This document shows positions 11,896 through 23,700 of a DNA stretch of 64,000 nt, piece by piece (the stretch's first letter is position 1; the number at the start of each line of letters is the position of its first letter). The DNA comes from Aplectana chamaeleonis. Its lineage: Eukaryota; Nematoda; Chromadorea; Rhabditida; Cosmocercidae. The notes below the pieces were generated by a model that did not search any database, was not told where the DNA came from, and worked only from the letters and a program-made list of their open reading frames with translations. The stretch is taken from the NCBI GenBank assembly GCA_029168955.1, contig JAPDOI010000194.1, positions 186,001 to 250,000 on the forward strand. Reading direction: 5' to 3'. The translations under genes were made by a program, and so were the position numbers.

Positions 11896-13854
11896 GTAAA
11901 CATTCACAACGTCGCAATTAGCGGCGCCGAAAATGTGGTTCAAACTTCACAGACTTCCAAAATGGCAGTGATGCAGTTCATTCATTCATTATTTATTTCG
12001 GGTACGCTTGTGAGGAACAAAATCGACACAAGAGACTAGACGCAAGAGATCGATGTGGTTAGACTCATAGAAATCGGGGGGTTGGAGTGGAGAGCTCTGT
12101 TCAGAGGGGCAATGCCCAGCCAGCTTTGGAAGCTCAAGCAGAGGTGATTCTTGAGCACCGGATACCATCATAATTGGTCCGCCAACCTTCCCGAGATCCA
12201 CCGATGGGGGGTTATCAATAATGAATAAAAACGAGAGAAGCTCCAGATGTTAGTGAGAGAACAGAAAAGACAATTCAGCAACGAGCGTTACTAGCTTACA
12301 CGGCGGTCCATATCATGTTTGATCGACTCATCGGTGCGGCTCTTGTGGAAGGCTACGAAACACCATCTAGAACATGTTTTTGGAAATAGTCAACTAAACA
12401 TGCTTGGAAAGAAAATACCTGAATGAACTCTATTCGGAATTGTTCCATTGCCGAGTAGTTCTCGCTAGGAAAGAGCTAGCATATGCCGCTGTTCTGATCT
12501 AACACGATAGGAATGCCTTCTAGTTATGCCTATAATAGGTATTCTAACGAAAAGGTCATAATGTTTGAATCAGGTTCCTCGATCGTTAAATTGTACATGA
12601 ATACAAAGTAAGCAACTTTTCTTCGGAAGGCTAGAGTGTGGGCTCCGTGCTTTTTTGAACAATTTTCTTAGGGTGTTCTAAGCAAACCTTTTCTAAGGGA
12701 ACAGCGGTATGTGAAGCTTTTCTGTATCTGTTCAATGCGTTCAACTAAACTCTTTTTGCATGGAAGCATGGGTCCTTCGATGTGAATGCTCTCAAGATGA
12801 AAATGGCTTTTTTTGCCTCAACTGTCACGTTGATCGAAGCGACCAAAGAAACTCAAAGAGACCGCTTTGATTAGTTCTGACAATGAGTGTCCACAAACGC
12901 TCAGCGTATCGGCTGAAACAGTTAAACCGGAAGCAAATTTGCGGAGATCGTGTTGGTGTAGCAGTTTTGGTAGTAACCGCCAGTGCTGCAATTATCGTAC
13001 CGCATGAATGTTCAACGAAAAGTGCTTGCTGTTTAGAAAAAACGATAGAAAACCGCATCATACTTTTCAATGTTTTGGAGCAGATAAGCTCACATTGTTG
13101 AGGTTAATAGAGAAAAAGTTTTCACACAACTTTTAGATACCGGAGAAAAACTGTACAATGAAGTCTTCTCAATATTTAATTATGCCTTTTGGTGTATTTT
13201 GAGAAATTCCAGGCAAGCGTCAAAGTTGACGTTGGCAATGTTTTGCGCTTCGAAGTTCTCAAGTAAGCGGCTTTGTTTCCCGCTTTTTGTACCGGAAACT
13301 CTTGGAAAATAAGACGAATCAATTCACATTTCGGAATGTTGGAACCTTCCGCAATGAAGAATATACAAAAATTTGGTGCCTGTTTCTCTGGAAAAACGAG
13401 AGCAGGATAAATGTTATATGACGTGGGCGGGGTGCTCCCATGAAATGTCTGGTCTACGAGATTTTCCCCCTTTTCCTGGCTGAGTTTCGTCGTACTTCCA
13501 TTCTTAATCTTCTGAGAGGGGCCGAAAGCTTACGTTTCTGTCAGAAAACGGGCAACTTTTTCATCGTGAACACTGCCTTCAATTCTTTGCAGTTAGATCC
13601 CCGCACTTTTTCGACGTTTAGTAGATCACTCGAAACAGAAGTTCGCGTTCTATAAGCGTAGCTAGGAGGGATTTTTTAGATCAGATTTCTTCTTGTTTTC
13701 GAGTCAATAGGGCGAGGCCTCTCCTTATTTCCGTCCTTTTCGTGCGTCATTTGCGATCTGTCATAAGTTAGCCTCTTAGAATAGCTATAATCACTGATGT
13801 TTTTGCGGTGTTTTCTGGTAACGTGTGCTTAGGCGAGTTTTGGCAGGATAATGC
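11896..13854. other. Gene-free stretch
   Basis: No supportable gene. A minus-strand frame at 12,201-11,989 has a proline-rich stretch (PSEQSSPLQPPDFYESN) but no family I recognise. CATCGTGAACACTGCCTTCAA near 13,560-13,582 is a terminus of the AAAGGCAGTGTTCACGAT repeat family. Confidence 0.4.
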
Positions 13855-15625
13855 TAAGGCCTGGTTCGTGCTTCCTATGACCGACGACGGCGACAGCGCA
13901 TATCAAGCATATCGATTTCCGGCTAATTCTGACGGTAAACGTTGCGTCGCGTCCTTCGTCTCTGGAAGTACAATACCGCCGCTATCCAAGGGAAAAAATG
14001 GGCAAAGTGGGCAACTAAAGCGTCTTTCGGCCACAACTCGCCTCAAAGTGCTCCGTTTTCAATTTCGTAAACGCCGAAATGTACAGCATGTCGTGATCTA
14101 GTCAATAATGCGAAAATATTTGGTGAAATTTGGGAGCAACATTATTTTTAAGGCGAAACACATTTTCATTTTGACCATGCTAGAGATCGCTTACGGTTGT
14201 TTTCGATCGAATGGGCTCCTTATCTTGTGATAACATTATCAAATTCATAACTTACTGAAACTTAAAGGCAGGGTCCGGGCAGAATTTCGATTTTGAGATT
14301 TCACGCTAAATCGGTGCTCTTGCTACAGGTAGTCCCAAGGAGCATGCGAAATCTGCGTAAAAACCGGTCTTCTTCAAGTTATTCCAGCCATTTCCGTTAG
14401 CCGATGATCCAGAAAAGTCAGAAAAGTGTGGCCATCGTCCATATTTTAGCGGTTGTCCACGCATTCTTCAAAAGTGCTGTGTAATTAGTGGTTATTCCAG
14501 CCATGATTATCATGCTGTGAATACCGTAACCCCTGACTTTGAGGCTGTTTTCTTCAGAACTAAGGACTTAGAGTTCGTCAAATGTTCAGACGATGTTCAG
14601 CTAGGCCAGTTCAACCTATTTAACACAAATTTCGGTAGTGTCAAAATTTGACCGGACCTTGCCTTCAAGAAAGCGTTTTCATAGAAAGTTTCCGATATTG
14701 TTACATATAGTTAGATAGATTGTGGCACGGTAAACATTTTGCTCCTTTCGAGATTGAAAACGGAGCACTTTGAGGCGAGTTGTGGTCGAAAGACGCTTTA
14801 GTTGCCCACTTTGCCCATTTCGCCCAATTTTTCCCTTGGATAGCGGCGGTATTGTATGATCCCGGCCTAAAACTGAAATCGGAACAGAGCCGTAATCAAA
14901 AGAACATTAACAAATCAAATTCAAGAGAGAAATAAGTCAAATCTAAAGGCAGCACACAGCCGGAATGGATCCCAGTAATAGTTTTCATTCCCTATTGAAG
15001 GTCGGCGCAAACATGGTGCCATATGCTATAAAATATGTGCACCAAGTTTGCGCCAATCTTCGTTGGGGAACGCAACATGCCACTTGGATGCATTCCAGCA
15101 GTACGCGGCCGTGAACGTAGTCGGGATAACAACGTTGATAGAAAATTACGACCCGACTTCGATCAACAAAACACCACTAGACACAAAGCCTAAGCACTTC
15201 GAAGCGTCAAAAAGACCAACCATGCCGGTACATGAGTGGCCAGCTCCGCCCCGCCGTTTTTTTTTCATGTCCCTGTATTTGCCCTCCCCCTCCCACACAA
15301 GAGTGCATGGCAATCCCTGCCTCGGTACCGTTTGTGAATTGCTTGACAAGTAATCGACACACGTCATCAACGGTGGGGATGGCATTGTACCCTTGTTTTG
15401 GAGGGGGAGGGAGAACACGTGAAACAGTGCGTGAAAATACGGGCGGAGCCAAACTCGCTAATGTAGCGGCATTGTGGATCATTGTGTTCTAGGCCGCAAG
15501 GCCGGAATCATTTCTTCCGCGACTGACGACGGCGACAGTGAATATCAGACCTATCGATTTTCGGTAGATGCTGATGGTAGACATTTTGCCGCGTCGCTCG
15601 TCGCTGGAAGTATGATCCCGGCCTA
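13855..15625. repeat. Nested inverted and direct repeats
   Basis: 13,970-14,066 (ACAATACCGCCGCTATCC through CTCCGTTTTCAATTTCG) is repeated in inverted orientation at 14,749-14,854. 13,870-13,972 (ACGACGGCGACAG..TATCAAGC.TATCGATTT) is also repeated in direct orientation at about 15,510-15,615. Both 14,855 and 15,613 carry TATGATCCCGGCCTAA, also a terminus of the hairpin element at 23,230. This looks like several related MITEs broken by later insertions. Confidence 0.6.
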
Positions 15626-15879
15626 AGGCTCGATTCAAGTTGTTATCTCAACCCCGCTTACGAACGTGAATGCCACCTTTAAGAGAAACTCTCTTCAAAT
15701 GCTTCACATATCGCCGATAATTTCGAAATTCAGGGAGCAATTCTCAACTAAAAAGCACGAGAGCTCATTTCTCAACCTAATGCTTTGATGTTTCACTGAC
15801 ATCACTTCCTCCGCGATTCATTTTTTTAATTTTCATGCTCGTTCTCCCTATTCATGGCCAGCGAAAATGTTTGCTCACT

Positions 15880-16870
15880 TGTGCGATTACCTGGTTTGTG
15901 ACCTCATCAAAAGTACAGTCCAGCCTCGAAATCCTGATGTTCTTCTACCTATCTTGAAAGCGGTCCCACGCTGTTTCCAATGATGTCTCTGGATTCGTAC
16001 AAGACCTCCTGGGAACGTGGTTGCTGCCCTAAAAAAATGAGCATGGTGAACAAGTTGTCCGTGGCCCGTAACTTCCGCCATTTGCAACCGCTTTATGCGA
16101 ACCGAACTGAACACAGAGAGAGAGAGAGAGAGAGATGTTAAGAATGAGGGAAAGAACGGAGCTATTGATCGGGAGCCATCGTTGATCTCGGAACTGTTGA
16201 GCTCGAAAAATTTTAAAAGGGGCTCGCTAAAGTGGCTTCCTGGTGTGGAGATATAGGAGGAGGCTTCCCCAGAGAAGCCTCCTTCTACATCTCGCTTATT
16301 CGTAGGAATCGAGAGTTCGCACTTGGCAGATGTTAGATAGGGTGGATCTACTTTACAGTGGAAATCTCAGATTTCGAGCTGAGCCTGGAGTATAGCTTTG
16401 AAGGCATAGAATACTCAGAAAATATTTTTCAATTTTAATGATGATCTTGAAGAGGGTCACACACTGATCACAGTGGTATCTCTGAAATCGTCTAAGACCC
16501 CCTATGAGTATAGTTATGGCTCCTCAAAAAGGCTTACATTTTGAGGGCAGAAAATTGGTGGACGAGTTGTCCCCGCCGCGTATTTCTCTCCATTCGCAGT
16601 CGTTACAAGAGAGCGAGCCAGGAGATGGAAACAGCCTGGCAATGGACTGAAGAACGACGACTTCTTGAGTATTCATCTATCCATTTAGCCGCTATCGAGT
16701 TCAAAAATGTGGTAGGGGTTGTGGCCCGTGGTGGTGAGCAATGGAGGTCGGACCTGTGGTGGTCGCTTATATCTCGCTCATTTGGAGGAAATGAGATCTC
16801 GCACTTGGCATGTGATGTATAGGAGGGGTTTACTACACAATCAAATAAAAATCATAGAATTCATGTCTGA
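15880..16870. repeat. Copies of the GTCTCTGAARTCG / CTCGCACTTGGCA repeat family
   Basis: Two degenerate copies lie here (about 15,880-16,340 and 16,400-16,870). They share TGTCTCTGGATTCGTACAAGACC, GGTGGACGAGTTGTCC and TCTCGCTYATTYGGAGGAAT..GAGATCTCGCACTTGGCA with copies near 33,440-33,925, 41,500-41,935, 43,180-43,585 and 49,034-49,525. A (GA)10-type microsatellite sits at 16,115-16,134. Short open frames inside are by-products. Confidence 0.55.
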
Positions 16871-17267
16871 TGTACGGTGCGTCCAAAGGCAGTGTAAACT
16901 ATGAAATATGATTGTCGAGTTTCTCTTAGTTATGTCTTTCTTTGGTTCGCTGTAGTATGATCTATACGAGAAACCACAAAAAAGAGCTGTTCGAAGATGA
17001 AATAGCAATCTAAAATCGGTCATTGTTTGATGGTGCACGATACTGGTGATGTTTTGTAGTATCAGAAGTCATAACCTGTCTCAAATCTGATTATCAGTAA
17101 TTGACTTGTGGTCGTTGACTAATTGACACTAATACTTCAGTTTGTTTTTTTTTGTTAAAAAGTATTTCTGTCTCTTTAACTACTTAATTAGTTGTTGTGC
17201 ACGTCGCAGAATTTCGACCAGGCAGAGCAGCGAGTTCCACATTCATTGGGCGCCGCTGTGCACGTAT

Positions 17268-17710
17268 GGCATCTTTCATAGTCCTCACCGCAAGCGCGGC
17301 ACGCGCATGACGCGCGGGAGGGGCGGTGGACTATGAAAGTTCTTACTGCGCGGCACGCGCGGTAATAACTTTCATAGTCCATCAGCACCGCCATAGCGGC
17401 GCCGCCCAAACCGCCGTGGCGGTTTTACCGTTTCAATCAATTTTTGCTTCTCGATTTGAGTCCACTCCAACATAAATAATTCTGGGACTATCCTGCGCCA
17501 CCGCATGCGCAAATGCAAGCCAGGAATTTCTGTGCAAGTCCCAGTTGAGGCCCGACTTTTACCCGCACCGCCATGGCGGTGCCGCTGGAGATTTCATAGT
17601 GGCTTTCCGCTCGTCCCGCGCGTGCCGCGCGGTGAAAAGTTTTATAGTCCATCGCTCGTCCCGCGCGTCACGCGCGTGCCGCGCTTGCGGTGAGGACTAT
17701 GAAAGATGCC
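17268..17710. mobile_element. MITE with GCATCTTTCATAGTCC terminal inverted repeats, copy 1
   Basis: Starts GGCATCTTTCATAGTCCTCA and ends with its complement GACTATGAAAGATGCC. Next to the ends, GCAAGCGCGGCACGCGC and GCGCGTGCCGCGCTTGC extend the inverted repeat. A second copy with the same internal order lies at 31,427-31,812. No transposase. Arginine- and cysteine-rich frames across it are artefacts of CpG-rich repeats. Confidence 0.75.
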
Positions 17711-20000
17711 TATGGGTATCTTCGTGTCTTGAAAACTCTGAACGCAGTAGTAGCCGAGGGACCTTCGCAGTTCTTCAGCAGTTTTCGAGCAAAACAGGGT
17801 AGCGCGGTGAAAAACGCACTAGAATTAGAGTTTTTACTTTTCCAAAGAAAGTGTTCGTGCACGCGTGGACAGCGCAGTCGAAAAGGATTGTAGTCTCATG
17901 TCGAGCAGTCAAAAATCATCGACATTCAGAGGAAAAAATCAATGCAAGTTTACCTAATAAAAACAGTTGAACAATGAGAGCAAGCACTTCAGTCAATGTT
18001 TTGACTAGATGAGTACATGTATAATATATTTGAGCAGGTCAGGACTCAAGCCAGCTGATGCTCTTGATATTGGAGATCATCAGTGCCGATGATTTGCAGT
18101 GGGCTCGTCCACCATCAGAAGATAAGAAAGTTCAGGCTTCAAAATTGGCCCCAAACAGCAGTTTTTTTTTTCGCTATCTTTTCTTATATGTAGGTCCCAC
18201 TACTCTAAACCCAGAAGAGGGTTCAGAGAGGAAAAGAAAACAAGCATACCTGATCGCGACCACTGCCTTTAACACTTAATGAACCGCGTGTCCACACTGC
18301 GCACCCACGGCTGTTTTGCTCCTGGGACCTCGTGTCCACACTGTGCACCCACGCCAAAAACTCGGTTTTTTCGTTCTTCTTCAAGAAAAACGGATTCCTT
18401 TTAATAATTGCTTTTTAATCTGTGCTTAATTCAGCTTCCATAACTGGTATGAAGATATTGAGCGCCATATATCTCTTTTTAACATAGGTAATCATAATAA
18501 AAAATCAGTTTAAAAACTCACTAAAGGCCGTGGAGAGCGCCGGTCCGCTACGAGGGCTAGCCGTGGAACGCGCGGTCTCCTAAGTGTTAAGGTGGCACAC
18601 CATCTACTCCAGGGCCAAATTCAGTGCGTGTCATTGGAAACATGTGCTCTGAGCATCGGTTTCGTTCCTTGCCTAATCAGCTGTTCTAGTCGGTCTTTAT
18701 TATTTGTATACGGTTTTCTCATTTCTTCTGCCTTGTTCTGACTGTCTTCAATCTTTAAATATTTTGAATCTAAGGAAATAGAATGGTATGGCTCAGAACC
18801 CAACGCCAACGCATCTTGAAGCGTCAAAAACGACACACATTAAGAATGGAGGATGACGCAAATACAGAAGGCCGGCAGATACAGAGGCGGGGCCAACTTC
18901 TTACTTGTGTAGCGTCATTGTGGACCGCTTTTGATGCTTCCAAATGCGTGAGCGTTATAATTTGAGCCCTGCCATTCTATTTCCGCAGTTATCTCAATCA
19001 CGTTTACGGGTGTGTATGCTGTCTTTAAATTTCGGAAACGTTGGCAACGGATAAATTTGCCGATTTTCGACAAATTGTACTACTTCGTGCTGCTGCCCAA
19101 CTAGAATTTGCTTTAATTTTTCGTCTCCAGGAGGTTTTCGGTTAATTCGGCAAATCTAATCAATAAGCGACTTCGAATAACGCAGATGATCAATGAAAGA
19201 GTTGACAAAGAAGTCAAGAGTCATAAACAAGCCATACAAAACGGCGTCCTACCAAGTTACAGCTCGAAATTTAAGAAAAAAAGGAAGAATCCTATCCGCC
19301 ACCTGCGTTTCCCGCTACTTACAAAATCAAATCATTGGCAAACGAAGGTTACCTGGTAATCATAAAATATGAAGATTAAAACCATTTAAACAATATTGTA
19401 TAAATTATAACAACTGAAACTTAATTGAAAACCTTACTCGAACAACTGATGAGGCAATGAAGCTCGTAAGAACACGATGCGCCGCGTGTTTCGAGTGCGT
19501 GCCTACAATGGCACACCCTGAGTTTGGTCGCGAAATAGAGAGTTCTTGCTGAAGCGTTATATCGCTTTTGATTTTTCTCGAAAATCGAATTTTTCTTGTG
19601 AAGAATAGAAAGAAGACCAGTTCCAACTCAGCACACAAGCTTGGTTGTGATAGCGAAGCCAACAACAATTTGGTCAAGACCGCGAAGCTGTTAGAATCGT
19701 AATGCTTGTACTAAAACGCTTTCTTCATTGGAAGCGTCAGAAACGAGCCAAACACCATATTCAAGCCTTAATTTGGCGGTATTTGTCTTCTGTGGCAGAA
19801 GCTGAATGAAAAAAGGAGCGGAGAATTGATGTCGTAGTGTCTCGAGCCTGTTCAAAATCGGTTATTTTAAGGTATTTTTTATACATTCGCGTCGGCGCGA
19901 GCGCTCAAATAGGAGTAATACGTCCCAATGAAGGTCGCTATCCCAACCAATTTCGCGAGCGTGTATTGCCTAGTTTATAGAAACATACACAGTTAAGTCA
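17711..20000. other. Gene-free stretch with a small hairpin element
   Basis: 18,806-18,957 is a hairpin: AACGCATCTTGAAGCGTCAAAA at the left answers TTTTGATGCTTCCAAATGCGTG at the right. Its right flank (CCATTCTATTTCCGCAGTTATCTCAATCACG, then GTGTATGCTGTCTTTAA) matches the flank of the hairpin at 57,135-57,650, so both belong to one family. Nothing else is recognisable. Confidence 0.45.
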
Positions 20001-20199
20001 GTGGCTTGCGTCCTAAAAAAAACATTTGAGTTTCACTCGGGGCTGGCGCGGACGGTTTAGATTTCATCGGCGGCTAACGGTGTGGTAAGCTGATCAGCTG
20101 CGCTCTTTTCTCGGTCTGATTCGATTAGCGGGCCGGCGCGCCACCACCGCGCCAGCCGCGTATGAAATTTTAATGTTGTTTCCTGAGGACACAAGCCAC
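20001..20199. mobile_element. MITE, GTGGCTTG terminal inverted repeats
   Basis: Left end GTGGCTTGCGTCCTaAAaAAAACATTT answers right end AATGTTGTTTCCTGAGGACACAAGCCAC, then GGCTGGCGCGG answers CCGCGCCAGCC further in. A decayed relative lies at about 21,226-21,305 inside intron 2 of the methyltransferase gene. Confidence 0.65.
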
Positions 20200-20621
20200 C
20201 GATACACATATGCATATACAGACGAAGCAGTAACAGTAGGCTGGAGATCAATGCGCATCAACCTCATTGCGATTAGGCCGTTTCCGTTCAACCGGTATCG
20301 AGCGTGTGGAATTGACCTTCAACCAGCAGCTTCTTTCAATGGATATGTATGATTTGTTAAACAAAATCATGCACATATTGTTTCTAATGAGTGGATAAAC
20401 AAATTACTAATCCTACCAAATGTCCAGGTTGAGGGAAGAATTATGCTATGCATGTGGTATACACAAGTAAACCACCCATGGGACCGAAAATCCGTTTTTC
20501 GTCCCTGCGATTTCATTTCCGGATGTGTTCATTGTGAACAAGGAGTGCATGGCTCGTTCCATGGTTCAGTCGAAAATTCAGTGCATGTATTTGCACTACA
20601 AAAAGTAAACACTGAACACGT

Positions 20622-20627
20622 GTTTAG
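20622..20627 (+). other. Probable 5' splice-acceptor (trans-splice or UTR intron) of the methyltransferase gene
   Basis: GTTTAG ends six bases before the ATG at 20,634. Nematode genes commonly receive a spliced leader at such a site just ahead of the start codon. Whether it is trans- or cis-spliced cannot be told from the DNA. Confidence 0.45.
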
Positions 20628-20633
20628 GTGACA

Positions 20634-20738
20634 ATGGTGTATTCTCCCGGCTCCGCTGTCCTGATCGTGTTTTTGTCCTGTGTGCTTTTCGTTTTACTGA
20701 CAATTTCCGCGTTCAAATCCACAGCTTACACAGATACG
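20634..20738 (+). CDS. Methyltransferase exon 1: signal anchor
   Basis: Encodes residues 1-35. SAVLIVFLSCVLFVLLTISAF is the membrane segment, with a very short N-terminal tail. Donor is ACG|GTGCGA, phase 0; intron 1 is 64 bases. Confidence 0.8.
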
Positions 20739-23700
20739 GTGCGAAGAATACCTTCAGCATACTTACATAACGGGCTCATTGTTTCTGTCTCTGTTTGTTC
20801 AGGGAGCACATGCGCAGTTCTTCGCTGTAAATCGGAATGACCTTCGTCAGAATTTACCTGCGATGGTAAATGAGGCGTACGACTCATGGCACAACTGTCT
20901 TAATACGTCACTAGGCCCAGTTCTGAACAATCCAAACAAGGTAGCTGTTTCCATTAATTGTTTTACTCATTATAGTGGTTGGTACAAGAGAGAGTCCTAG
21001 CTTCGGTGGTCCGGGGGGGGGAGCTGAGAGGTATAAAAATCTGAAAGTCGAACTGTCGTCTTCCCGTATTGTTCATAGAAGTATTATTGTAATAAGACTG
21101 CCATAAGAAAAAATCCTAATAGTAGAGCATATGTACAAATTTACGAAAAAAGCGCAAATATTAATAATAGTGAAGATGGTTAAGCACAATCAAGTACGAT
21201 CACCCCAACACAGCTATCGATAGGTCCGTGGCTTGTTTCGTCAAGAAGAAACATTTAAAATCGTACCGCCGCGCCAGCCGCGGTTCGAATTTAAATGTTA
21301 TTTTCAGCTATTCAGCTAATATTTTTCAGCTTTGGTCAGTTTTCCGCGATGCTGTGAATGGATGCTATGATTCAACACCTATGAAAAATGTCAACCTCAC
21401 CGGAGTTTCTAACAAGGACGAATTCAAATTTCACCTGTTCAACAATACCGATGTTAGTTATTGATTTTTCAGATCTTTAGATTAGATTAGACTCATTACG
21501 ACGTATAAGACGTCGCGAAAAAAAAGGAAATATACTCACAATAATTCTGCGATACTGGGAAAAGAACAGGTGAGATGCAACAAGGAGATGCTAAAAAGAA
21601 AAAAGTCTTTCCAATTATTTGCTTTCTAGGAAACCAGCTCGCATCACTAACTGTTGAGCAATGTGGCGTCAGCAAAATCTTTTGAAACACGACAAGGTGT
21701 TTATACGTGTAGTGTTCTGCGTCAACCGGCTGTGAACATTAGCTGATCTAATAGCAAACGCATGAGCCGCTATGTTAGATCGTTCTCGGGCTGTAAAATC
21801 CTTATACTGTTCTCCTCTCGCTCTACTTTGTCTGGGACGGAAAAACTTTTGGAAAACTATCTTATTCTACCGTTTTCTGTTTGCAGGCCATACAAGCATA
21901 GAAAACTTTCTTTCTTGATTCTAACGTACCCTCTGTTTCCGAGATAAGCTTGCGAAAGTCCTAGAAGCATTTGTTAAGAACTCTTATTTTGAACTCTGTT
22001 CGTAACAAACGCTTGTGTTCCTACCGCTACTCAGCAAGGAAGGGCTATGTAGCAACCCGCTATTCTGAGTGCAACGGCCGCTCGCTACTCGAGCGGCCAG
22101 CGACCGGTGAAAATCTTACCCTCACCACATCCCTGGGCTCCATAGAACCTGGTGAGTACTCGGTTAGCTTCAGAGCCTTATATGGTTTCCGTTTTCGATT
22201 TAGTCAGACGCATGGACTAGGCGGCTGTCCGTGCAGGGTTGGCGGCCTCACAAGAGAATGGGGTTTCGATTTGCGCGGGGTGATCTACCGTCGCAGACCC
22301 GTCCATTCATCAAACTAAAATTATTACGCGAACGCTGCGCCTGTCTCAATGTCCAAATGTGCTCACTGATAATGATGGCAGTGGTAGCGCGCGACCCGCT
22401 CGAACTTACAGGCCATAAAACGGCCAATGTCTCACCGTCGACTGCGTACCACGCGCTGCGCCACCGCACGTGCGTCGGAAGCAGACGAGTTTTGGCCGCC
22501 GCGCGACGAGTTTCGGCCGCCGCGCGGCGGCCGAAACGTCGCGCGGGGGCTAAAACTCCTCGCTCGGCGGCCAAAACCCGTCTGCTTCCGATGCGCGTGC
22601 GGTCGCGCAGCGCGTGGTTCGCAGTCGACGGTGAGACATTGGCCGTTTTATGGCCTGTAGCTCTCCGAACCACTACGTAATGAACGATACCTCTCAATCA
22701 TTCAAGTCCCCCACAGACCAAATTAGGGCTCCTAGAAAAAAGCATGCTCAGAAGAATGAAAAATGATACATGCAATATAGAAGGTAGGAGACTTGAGACA
22801 TTTAAGTATCTTACCTTTTTATGGCATGCTCGGTAAACATATTACATATTACATGTAATACCAAAGCCCTAAGTCAATGTACTTGTAATATAAATTGGCC
22901 AATGTAAATTACTTGCGGATTATCTCGACCGATGTAAATATTGTACATGTGATATATCGGCACCACGCTCGCAGGCCAAATTTCGCACGTACCATACACA
23001 CAGCAGGGTTCATAACACGTAATATGTTTTCAATTGATGAAAACATAATACTTGTAGCGTGAGAGACGAAAACAATATACTTGTAATATATCTCCGTCAA
23101 TGTAAGTTACATGTGAATTATCTTTACTCACGTAAATTGCATGTAGTATAAGTGTAACATAATTCAAATATACCCAGCAACTGAGGGTCCACGCTGAACA
23201 CAGTTTTTGAACCTGCACAGCATACGGGCCGTAATACCGGGATCATACTTCCGTCGTGGCGATGCATGAAAAACAGCGGTATCGATCAATCGCGGCGATA
23301 TTGCCCTTTAGAGGAAATCGGTTGTTTTGATTAGCACAAAGGCAGTTCGTGAGGTGAAATGGGATGAGATATTCATGCGAGAATGGTTGGCACCGGCGTC
23401 TTCAATCACAATGCCGAAATTTTCACCGAATATGCATATCGCCGCGATTTTATTGCAACGTTGCCCAATGGAGAGCGGCGCCGATGTCATCGCGGCGATA
23501 TGCATATTTGCTCAATATTTTGTAGATGTGAATGGAAACGTAGATTTCAACCGATCTCGAATGCTTACATCATCCCATTTCTTTCAACGATATGCTGTTC
23601 TGCTCGTCAAAAGAATCGATTCCCTCAGAAGCGCAATATCGCCGCGATTGATCGATACTGCCCTTTCTCATACATCGCCGGGGCGGTAGTATGATCCGGG

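Noticed and set aside
15146..15482. Overlapping frames with proline/glycine-rich content on both strands
   Set aside because: The segment is an inverted repeat (CCCTCCCCCTCC with GGAGGGGGAGGG) and the frames mirror each other.
22231..22697. Two 149-residue arginine-rich frames on opposite strands
   Set aside because: They are the two strands of one palindromic MITE and read nearly the same sequence.
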